Assembly: GCA_045601045.1 (NCBI GenBank)
Contig: JAZRZA010000011.1
Location: 1 to 39,446, forward strand
Origin: UBA1181 sp045601045
Lineage (GTDB): Bacteria > Bacteroidota > Bacteroidia > Bacteroidales > Paludibacteraceae
Direction of reading: 5' to 3'
Length of the DNA stretch: 39,446 nucleotides
The translations under genes and the position numbers were made by a program. Below, in pieces: positions 7,647-17,500 of the stretch. How positions within the stretch are numbered: the stretch's first letter is position 1; every line of letters starts with the position of its first letter. The notes beneath the pieces were generated by a model that was given only the letters and a program-made list of their open reading frames with translations, was not told the origin of the DNA and did no database searches.

Positions 7647-10600
7647 TTAAAGCGGTAATACAAATATTGAGGCTCTGTCCTGTGCCTGTGCGGCGTAAGA
7701 GGCGCTATTGGCGGCATTATCAAGGCCATCCTTTGAGGTAAACACGATAGAGTTCATCTCCTCCTGGAAGGTCAGGCAAAGTTTCTGGTCGTCGAACATC
7801 TTATCCGTGACGCCTTGGAATCCCACCAAGTAGGTGTCTTCGGATAACCATGAGGACATGCTCGCCGCATATTTCAGCTCAATGCGGTTGCCCTTGTTTA
7901 TGGTAGAAAGATAGATCCTCGTCTTGGGATAAGCCTTCATCAGCTCGCCCTTGATGGCGAATACCATCATCGACGACTTGGAGTCCTTGTGGTTGCCTCC
8001 GAGTGGCTTGTTCCATTTGTTTATCTTCTCAATGTCGTAATATTTCTGCTCCAACTGACTCATCTCAGGCAACGTAGTCTGGTCCCAGAATTTTCTAAAA
8101 TAGGAACCTCTCTGATCGGTAGGATACTCACGCCATAGCAGCTCCTGGCCCATCTCAGTGTTCATACCAAGAAGGAACGCCTCCTCGAATTTCAGGTTGC
8201 TGCTCATAATAGTGATGCTATTGTTCTTCATCTCGCCGGCCGACGGAAGGATATACTCCTGTGCCAACTCCTTCAAATAGAAGAAGGTCGGTTCGAGGAA
8301 CTCCGGATACGCCATAACCGGGTATTTGCTGTTGACAGCCTTGCTTTGTACGAACTTCTCCCAATCCTCCAATTGGGCATCCTCCACATCCTTATACTTT
8401 TCGATGATCTCACCGATCCTATCCGCCTCAATCTGCTTGATGTCGACATTCTCATCGGGTTCAATCTCGTCCACTTGCTTGGCCATCTTGCTCCACGGGA
8501 CTGTGATCGAATATAATTTGTTCTCAAGCAGACTGTACAACTCCCCGTCACGATCACTCAACGTCATCTTGTCGGCATTGATTTCCACGACCGAACTAGG
8601 CACCGTTACGTTCGCGGCGGTAGGACGCAACAACCACATATCCTTGAGACGTCTCAAGTTAGAATTAAATTCGGCCAAAGACGTGAAGTTGAACACATCG
8701 CTATAATGGTAGTATAATAGTCCAAAGAGGAATTTTTTGCTATCTTTGGGGTCGTAAAGGACGCCATAATCGACCTCCTTCACGCTTCCATCCTCATACT
8801 TGTATGTTATCTCGCCACTGAATTGAAGATTGTCCACAGCGACATTATACTCCTTCTTGTAGACGATTCCCTTGTATGAACTTGGGAATATATATAGCTT
8901 GCATTGCTGGTCCTTGTCTGCAACGACGGCCTGAGTCTTCTCATCCCTCGTGTTGTATTTAATCACCAACGGGTTCTTGTTGGCACTGCCAAAATCCTTC
9001 GCGATTTGAACGAAGAGGGCGTCGTCAACGATGTAACCGGTGTGGGTCCGCTTGTTTTCGGTCACACTGACCAGGACTGGGTAAAAGAACGAGCTAGCTT
9101 GGCAATTCACATCATCCTTACCACAGTAATCGGCTGTGAAAATATCGTTTCCGCTCAATACCGCCTGCTTGGCGATTTGGGCGTACCAGCCGTAGGTCTG
9201 ACGGTTTCTTTCCGGAGTTATTTTTCCAAGCGCAGCAAGAATCAGTCTCGAGCAATCCTCGTTGATGAACTGCATGTTCTTGGTTGGAATAAATGGATTT
9301 TTCGCCCGGACAAAAAAGAATCTCTTGCCCTCATACACAATGTCCACCAATCCTTTCATCCACTTTTTCTCCTCCATGTACTCGTCTATCCTTTGATTGG
9401 CGATTTTCTGCAAACGGGCGCCATCTTCCAACAACTCGTGCCATGTTTTTGAATCGACTAGGGAATCCAACTCACCCTTGGTGATACCGATCACCCTTTT
9501 CTTCTTTGGAACCATAACGTCGGAGTAACTTTTGATTTGAGACTGGCTATAGGATGCATCAAACTCCTTCATCCATTTTCCAATCGCATCAATGGCCTCA
9601 TTCAAATACTTCACTCCATTCTCTAAAATCTCGCGGTCTCCAGATGATGTCTTCCCGTCTATCACAAACTCACCGACTTGCTTTTCAGAACGGGATGCCC
9701 GATAGAAACGATTCTGTAACTCTCTCTTCTCAACAGCTGATTGGACAGAGGTATTCACCGTAAAACATCCGCGGAGATTTTTGATAGATGTTTGGATATT
9801 GGAAGGCGCGCCACTAATAAGAGTATCGTCATTCACCGCATTCATAATATACGATATTCTTTTCGCAACATCCTTGTTGAATCCTTTCTTTCCCTTTAAC
9901 TCACTATTGAGAAGGTTAAGCGCATTCAATAAAGTGTTCAGCCTACCGTGCAAGTCCAATTGCGTGTCGGAAACTTTCGATTTTTTCGCGTTTGCTTCGG
10001 AATAAGCGTTGATGCGGGCTCTGAGCGTCTCTACACTGACAGTGTTACGGAAACGCTTCGAATTGCTCAACACACGGATGGCGGCGTCGCTACTCAAACC
10101 ACGTAGATTTTTGCCGCATCTCTTTTGCAATGCGGTCCTTCTTCTGGATTCAGCGTTTTTGTTCACTTCGACCATCTGGCAATACTCACGGATGATCTGG
10201 TTGAGTTCGTTGATCTTCTCAACCTTCTGCCACGCGCGGTTCACGAAGCTTTCCTGGTTGTTTCGGACCACCGCGCTTCCCATACCAGCTGCGATACGGT
10301 GTTTCAACTCTAGGTTGACCTCCTTGATCACGGGATTCGTTCCCCTTCCGTCCAGATCCGCTTTTTGGGCTTGCAGATGCTGCGCGCCATAGACAGGAGG
10401 GACCACCCATGGGTCCTCATCTTTGGAGGCTCCATCCTCAGTAAAGACAGGACTTTTAAGAAGTTCCTCCTTCAACATGTTGCGGTATGCGTTATCCTCT
10501 TCCCTGAGGGCGACCTTGTCGGAAGAGAGGGTCTCTTTGAGCGACAATGCGGCGGGTACATCGATCACAATCTCCCCGTTCGCATTCTTGGGAGCTCCGT

Positions 10601-11504
10601 TGGTCACCAACAGACCACTGTCTGCGATGTCAACCGTCAGATTGGCCGAGAGCTTACCGTAATCCTCATCGGAAGTGAATTCCAATTTGTCGGCTAAGTC
10701 CTCAAAGGTGCCACCTGCCGAAGAGGTATAAAAATTCCATTGGAAGTATACGGGGAATACGGTCGCCCCGTTCTTGGTGGAGATATCATCCATATAGACC
10801 TCCTTGGTAGATTCACCCAAGCCACCTAGTCTTCCCGATTCAAAGGCAGGCAACAAGAACACAGCGATGTTCGAGCTGGTCGGTATCTTGCTGGCGCAGA
10901 GTATACGGGAGATACCCTTCTCAGGGTTATCCTCGAGCAAATTATTCACGGCCTGGTCGTTCAGAGCCGTCCCTTCCTCCACCAACACCTGGACATGGGC
11001 TAATTTCTTTACCATCTCCTCCGACGGAAACACCTCTTGGTACCTCTCGGCGGTGAGGTTGAAGGTCACGACCTTCCCTCCGTTGGGGGTGGTTGTGACC
11101 GTGCACTCATCCTTGCTCACGGCAACTAGCATTAGCCATGGGCACAGATTTCCGTTGGTGTCGGGAGCCAACGGCGTATATCTCCATGGAAAATCCTCTT
11201 CGTAGAACTCGATAAAAGGCATGTTGAACGCATTGTATCTCTGGTTCTTGGACGATGGAGGGAACACCTGTGATATAGCACTGTCATTCAGACGTTTTAT
11301 GTCCGAAGGGCCAATCAACTGCACATTTCTCTTAATCGCAACAGGGTCTCGGTTCTCCTCACCCGTGTCGTGACTCCTACCCTTCAAATCCACACTCACC
11401 ACGATCTCGGCACGGTTCTGCCCTTGAACATAACCATCGGATGATTTGATGAAACCACTCAATCCCTTTCTAAGGTAGGGCAATATATATATTTTTTCTG
11501 CCAT
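7647..11504 (-). CDS. Uncharacterised 1285-residue protein, second gene of the DUF6603-associated cassette
   Basis: The ATG at 11504 shares its A with the TGA of the upstream gene (TGATG), a classic translational-coupling junction; an in-frame GTG one codon earlier is possible but less likely. No signal peptide or membrane segment is seen. Landmarks: YILPYLRKGL at the N-terminus; PFIEFYEEDFPWRYTPLAP with CPWLMLVAV (about residues 94-130); FLLPAFESGRLGGLGE (about 215-230); VPPVYGAQHLQ (about 367-377) and a following LELKHRIAAGMGSAVV; helical sequence in the middle; and ELLWREYPTDQRGSYFRKFW (about 1120-1140), the strongest block. I recall these blocks from hypothetical proteins that accompany DUF6603 genes in other phyla. 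Function is unknown, and no nucleotide-binding, protease or nuclease motif is recognised. Its fixed place between the DUF6603 protein and the 1710-residue protein suggests a shared complex (inference). Confidence 0.87.
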   Translation of the reverse strand: MAEKIYILPYLRKGLSGFIKSSDGYVQGQNRAEIVVSVDLKGRSHDTGEENRDPVAIKRNVQLIGPSDIKRLNDSAISQVFPPSSKNQRYNAFNMPFIEFYEEDFPWRYTPLAPDTNGNLCPWLMLVAVSKDECTVTTTPNGGKVVTFNLTAERYQEVFPSEEMVKKLAHVQVLVEEGTALNDQAVNNLLEDNPEKGISRILCASKIPTSSNIAVFLLPAFESGRLGGLGESTKEVYMDDISTKNGATVFPVYFQWNFYTSSAGGTFEDLADKLEFTSDEDYGKLSANLTVDIADSGLLVTNGAPKNANGEIVIDVPAALSLKETLSSDKVALREEDNAYRNMLKEELLKSPVFTEDGASKDEDPWVVPPVYGAQHLQAQKADLDGRGTNPVIKEVNLELKHRIAAGMGSAVVRNNQESFVNRAWQKVEKINELNQIIREYCQMVEVNKNAESRRRTALQKRCGKNLRGLSSDAAIRVLSNSKRFRNTVSVETLRARINAYSEANAKKSKVSDTQLDLHGRLNTLLNALNLLNSELKGKKGFNKDVAKRISYIMNAVNDDTLISGAPSNIQTSIKNLRGCFTVNTSVQSAVEKRELQNRFYRASRSEKQVGEFVIDGKTSSGDREILENGVKYLNEAIDAIGKWMKEFDASYSQSQIKSYSDVMVPKKKRVIGITKGELDSLVDSKTWHELLEDGARLQKIANQRIDEYMEEKKWMKGLVDIVYEGKRFFFVRAKNPFIPTKNMQFINEDCSRLILAALGKITPERNRQTYGWYAQIAKQAVLSGNDIFTADYCGKDDVNCQASSFFYPVLVSVTENKRTHTGYIVDDALFVQIAKDFGSANKNPLVIKYNTRDEKTQAVVADKDQQCKLYIFPSSYKGIVYKKEYNVAVDNLQFSGEITYKYEDGSVKEVDYGVLYDPKDSKKFLFGLLYYHYSDVFNFTSLAEFNSNLRRLKDMWLLRPTAANVTVPSSVVEINADKMTLSDRDGELYSLLENKLYSITVPWSKMAKQVDEIEPDENVDIKQIEADRIGEIIEKYKDVEDAQLEDWEKFVQSKAVNSKYPVMAYPEFLEPTFFYLKELAQEYILPSAGEMKNNSITIMSSNLKFEEAFLLGMNTEMGQELLWREYPTDQRGSYFRKFWDQTTLPEMSQLEQKYYDIEKINKWNKPLGGNHKDSKSSMMVFAIKGELMKAYPKTRIYLSTINKGNRIELKYAASMSSWLSEDTYLVGFQGVTDKMFDDQKLCLTFQEEMNSIVFTSKDGLDNAANSASYAAQAQDRASIFVLPL

Positions 11505-14500
11505 CACTTATTTTTGTTTTTAGAATCCAATAACTTGACATAGCGCTCAAACGCCGTCTTGTTCTTAATCGCATAACCCACCTTGTCGCTAGTCTGCGTC
11601 TGCGTAACGAGTTTATCTCCCATGGAGAACGAAGAGGTCAAGGTGTTGATCAAAGCACTCAAAGCATAAATCTTCTCCTCGCTGAGTCGAACAGATTCAG
11701 CCGTAGATGCCAAAGCCTTTCCAGAGGAAACATCGCCTTGCTTCTTGGTCTTCGAACTTGTTTTCTTGACGGTAACCTCGTATTCACGGGAGAGCGTCTC
11801 CGTACGAGAGGCGTCCATCTTCCTTGTCTCAGATGCATTAACCGTGAATCCACTGGTAAACTGCTCGTATGAAGGAGCCTTTAGCTTCTCCTTGTTAGTC
11901 ATGTTGTAATAGAGCGAAGGAGCGAAATCATTGTTGAGCGTCTCGATGTTCTGACCCTCGACGCAATTCTCGTCTCCGAACTTGATGGCCGACATCTTCA
12001 AATTGTCGTAATCCACAGGAACGGCGTTGTTGCAAAGGTCCATCGGTTTCTCCAAGTCCAAAGGAACCGCACTCTGGTTGAACGACAAGGACTCAAACGG
12101 TTGGATCAGCAAGACACCCTCGTCACACGATCTCTCGATGACTACCTCCTCGTCGCTTGACGATACAGAGGATGCGTTAGTCGTCCAGTTCATAACATTG
12201 TTCATCTCGTTCTCAAGCAACTCGATGACAAGAATGGTCTTGTCTGGCAATGCTGGGGTCTTTTCGCCCCACTCCTTGCTGAAGTTGACACTGATCGGAA
12301 TAAAGAGGAACTTGAACTTCGCCTTTCCGTCCACATGCCATGGAGCCGGACCGGAAACATTAAGGGCGAGGTCGACGGAAAGCAGTTTCCAACTTCCACA
12401 CTTGACACTCACGCCACACTCGGCACCAAACATGAACATGAACGGATCGAACTGGAACAAGGCGTCGAATCCCAAGTATCCCGTGATGCCGAATTTGCTC
12501 CATCCGATTTTAAGGTCAAGTCTAGCTCCGATTTGGAATGAGTTGCTTGTCACGGCCAGATAGGTCTGAAGGCCTATCTTGAGGATGCTGTAATCGAGTT
12601 TCATGCTAAGACGCTTCATGTCACCCACCATCATGCCGGGCTCCGGCGTGTAGTTAGGATGGAATCCACCTATGCTCAACAAGAATCCCTTTGTCTCGCC
12701 TCCCCAGAATAGTCGGAATGCCATGTCTCCCTCCAACTTAATGCCAACTATTTGGCTGTCAACAAGGCTAGCGTCAAAACTGAGTCCCTTGTTGAAGTCA
12801 AGCCAACCGCCAAACTGCACGTTTATCCTAATCACATCGCTGTCGGCCACCGACACTTTCAGTGATCCCACGATCATGATGCTAGTAGGATCTGGCAATT
12901 GGAACAAAAGTCCTAAATCGCAACTTAAGACGGGTGCGTACGAGATCTGTCCAAGGAATCCGATAAAGAACTGATTGTCCTTGGCCGGGAACAAGGCCAT
13001 CGCCGTGGTCTTCATCTCCGCCAAATGTTTCTCTGGATTCTCTATAAAGAAGACACTCGCCAACGTTCCCTGGCGGACAGCTGTGGTCATCGCCGAATGG
13101 TCTATCATTCGCATAAGACCAAGACAACCACCCAAGCCTGTGAGGCTGAATCCCATACCCAACGGAATGCCCGGTGTGAAATGGACGCTCACTATGGCCA
13201 CCATACTGAACGAGTGCCCCTCAACAGTCCCCAAATCGGCCATCAAGAAGGCGGCTACGCCAAATTTCTTGATGACGTTGAGGTCAAGGAATCCCATCAA
13301 CTCGCCCGTAGACTCCTCGTAGGAGACCATACCCGAACCCTTGACGACATCGGTGTCGACCGAGATTCCAATACCGGAAGGGAACTTGAACTTGCCGTCA
13401 AAATCCCAATCGCCAAGACTGAAGTCAGGCTTGATGACGTTAAGATTCATGCCGATGCCCAGATTTTCGAACGAGAGGGCGAGCGGTCCGAAGTTAACGT
13501 CGAATGTGGAGCCCAACTGGAACTGGAGCGTACCCCAGTCGTTCTTAAGGCTTCCTATGTCTATTCCAAGGTTCTGGAGTCTTAGTTTACCCAACTGCAA
13601 GTTGCTGCAGTCGATGTCCAAATGGAAGTTATATCCTCCACCTATCTTAAAGCCCTCTTTGTAGTCGTAGAGTAGGCTGAGGTTAAACTTGGACGAGATG
13701 TCGTCCTTCAGTATCTGGTTGAAAAACTCGTTCTGTCTGAGCTTCAAGACGATCTCGAAGTCCTTGATGGAGGCGAGGTAACCCGCGCTGAAACCCGACG
13801 ATTTGGTGACGCCTCCATCCTTTTTGGAACTCTCCTCACCATCCTTCATCTCCGAGAAGCCGTTGAGGTTCAATGCCTCCTTGACAGCCTCTGGGTAATC
13901 GTGGTTATAGAGCACGTAGGCCACCTGTGGATAATCGCCTATATTGACGTCGAGGTATTTGGTCTTGATGATGCTAGCCTTCTCCTCTTTCTCCTTCTTG
14001 ATGCGGTTGAATTGTAGACTGAACAATCCACTTAGGCTGGAAACGGATCCGAATCCGTGGAAATAGTGAGGATCTTCGGATGTCTTTTTGGTGAGACAGA
14101 ATCCCAAAGCGCTCTCAGGCAGTTTCGTGAGTTCGGCATCCTTCTCGGCCTTCTCGTCGTTGACCTTGTTGATCTGCGAACAGTCGCCTCCCGCGGATGC
14201 ATCCAACGCCATGCCTAGGGAGTGTTTCTCGCCTAGTTTCAAGGTGAACTTAGCTGCACCCTTGACAAGGAACATGAAATATAGGGCTGGTCGTCCCTCC
14301 TCTATCTCTTCGGCCTCCACCGTTATCACTCCGTTCTCATCCACAGTCTGGACGTTCTCCTTGATTTCCACCTCGTTCTTTCCGTCAGCGGATTGGGATT
14401 TGGTGGTGTCGGAATAGCTTCCCACAAACATGAATACCTGGATGAGGAGGGAGGCCGAACTCTCGGTCACCTTGCCGTTCTCCACGATGTTCTTCTTATC

Positions 14501-17500
14501 AAGATTGAAGAGCGTCACATTGCAGAACTTGTTATCCAAATCATAGTCGCAGGAGACCTTTTTCAACTCCCTGGTGAAGGCATTGTCCGGCAAACTAGGC
14601 AATGAAGGCAAGATGTCCAACGCCTTATCTTTCACCGAATCAGGTATACCTTCATAGATGGAGGTGACCAAGTTGACAATCTGGTTGACGCCCATATCGC
14701 TTTGGACGAAGTCCACGGTGCTCTGGATAAGACTTTGCACCCATACAATGTAATCAACCGGGATCTCAATCTTCGGTTGGCTACTGATGAGCTTGTTGAG
14801 CTCCGACACCTTCTCGCTAGCCAGAGACATGGTTTTCTGCTCCATCTCCTTGCGGACGGATGACATATCCGGCACGATCGATAGTGTGAGTCCGCTGCAG
14901 AGCTCGGTCAATAGGGAACTGCCCGGTTTGCCGCTTTTTGATACAGCGCTCTGCAGTTTTTTAAGAATGGTCGGAAGATCCTTAAGGTTCTTTATCTTGA
15001 AGTCGGAACCCAATCCCTCGATCTCGTTCAGCGCATTTTGAAGCTCCTTATTTTCCTTAATTTTCTTCTCTACATCGCCGCATAAAGTGCGGATGGCTTG
15101 GCTCAATTCGTAGAAGCACGGCAGTTGCGCCAGTTGGGAGGCGATGTCATTCACCTTATCGCCGGCTTGGTTGTAGGCATCCTTCGCCATCTCTTGCACC
15201 TGTGTGATGCTCTCAATGATCTTCTGGAGCGCCTGTCTGATCTTCTCCTTTACGACGGCGACGATCTTTTCCTTGATGAACTTGATGATAGGCGAAATAA
15301 CCTCCGCCTTGATCTTGCGCCAAATTTCGTTGGCCAGGTCGGTCAGCCTAGACTTGATATTCTCGATTATCTCGTCCTTAATATCGTTGAGTTTGCTCTT
15401 GATGGTTTCCTTCAAACCTTTCAACTTCGCCACAACATCGTCGGTGAAATAGCTCTTCAAGTCGGACAAGTAGCCCTTGATTTTTCCAATTAGCTCCAGA
15501 ATATTGTCCTTGACGGCGATAATGCGGTCCGCAATCTGCTCGGCGTTCTCGGCCAAGCTGGCATGCTGAGCCTTAATAGCAGCGACAATCTTCTCCTTGG
15601 TATCGACGGTCAAGTCCTTCAAACCATTCCAGTAGGCATCGGCAAAAGCCTTGAATTCGTTGACCTTCTCCTCGAGTTTGTCCTTAATTGAACTGAACTT
15701 GTCCAATACCAGTTGAATCAGTTGTCCGATGATATTGGACAACGTGGACTTGAGAGAATCAAAGTAGAGTTCCGGATTAGGGAGGACCACCTCGCTCAGG
15801 GATCCCTGAACGATGGTGATATAATCGCTAATCTGTAGATTATCCTTAAGTTGTTTCTTGACGCTGGCAGAATCATTGATCAGTTTCTGAACACCGTCCT
15901 TCGACATCAGACCGGTAATGTTCTTAAGATCATTTTGGAACTCTGCCTGCAATTGGGTGACGATATTATCCATCCTATCCTTCCAAACGGATGGGCTGGC
16001 CACTGACTTGATGCTACTCAATACACCGTAAGACCAAGCTTGAAGTTGCGGCTCAATGATCTTTCCGGCATCCTCCACCAGCGTCAAAACGCCGAGGTCG
16101 CTGAACGACGGCAATGAAGGTGCCGCAGAGAGCGAAGTGGCCTTTTTGATGATTTCAGAGAAATTGACCGTCTGGCTGCTCTCCCGCATGTTCACAGTGA
16201 AGCATTTGCCCAATTGGGATTGAAGAGCCATAACGTCGCCATGGAGAGACATAATAGTAGACATTGGCAACGGATTATCCAGCTTGAGACCCGGAAAGTC
16301 CGTGATAATGTCCGTCACGCATGTGATGACAGGATCAGCAAGCGTCTTCTTCACAAGGCTCGGCACGTTGATCGAACAGCTCAGTTTCTTCTTTTGGGCG
16401 TTGATCCACGCTTGTGTCTCTTCAGAAACGGACTGGGCAGTCTCCTCAAGTTTGTCCGCGCCATCCTTCACCAACTGCTCGGCACTCTTTCCTGCATCGG
16501 AGATGAACTTGTCGGCGTTATCAAAGAACTTTGTCATCTCCTTCTCCATCGAACCCGCCTTCTTGGAGAGTTCTTTGCTCAAACCGACGGCGCCCTTTTC
16601 GATTTCCTTCGCATACTGGTTAACTTGGCCTCTTATAGTATTTTGAACCTCACCGATCACCTCCTGGGCACCGTCCATGACTACGGCTAGTTCCTTCTTG
16701 ATGTCGTTGAGCACACCATACATGCGATTCTTGAGTGCCACAGCGATCTCCCGCAACATCTCGATCACCCTTCGGATGGAAGTAATGATAGGTTCAAAAA
16801 TCTCCTTTATCTTCTTGATCGCCTCCTGAACCTTATTCTTAACGTTCTCCTTGATCTCGTTGATCAGTTTGATGACCCTTTGCTGCAGACGCTTGAGCAG
16901 CGACTCCAAGAGATTACGCAACGAATCGAAATCCGGCACGTCAGGATTAATCTGATGGATGATGCCCATCAAACGACGCATGAGATTCTCTGCATCGTCA
17001 GCACTCTCTATCGGATAGAGAGCCTTGAAATGGGCAACCGGTTGGGTGAACAACGTCTCGACGCCGCGCCAACTGATGGTCACGATCTTTACCGGGTAGG
17101 TGAAGTTCTTCACCTTCTCCAACGAATCCGTGACTTCAGAACAAACTTTACCAATTCCCGTGCTCGCTCCGCCTAAGACACCATTGATTTGATCGCCTAA
17201 GCCACTAGAAAGACTCTTCAACTGACTAACCATACCCTTCTCCTCATCATACAAGCTGTTGAGTTGGGCGCTCACGGCACCTATGGCTGAAGCGCTGAGG
17301 TTGGTGATATCCTTGGTCATCTGAAGTTCCTGGTCCATCTCACCCAATAGTTTGGAGGTCTTCTCCGAGACGACGGTGGAGGCATCCTGAACCGTCTCCA
17401 CCAACTTCTCTTGGGCAGCATCGATACCCTCCTGCACAGTGGTGGAGGCCTCCGACACCTTATCGGAAAGATTGGAGATGGCATCCTTTAGTCCATTACC

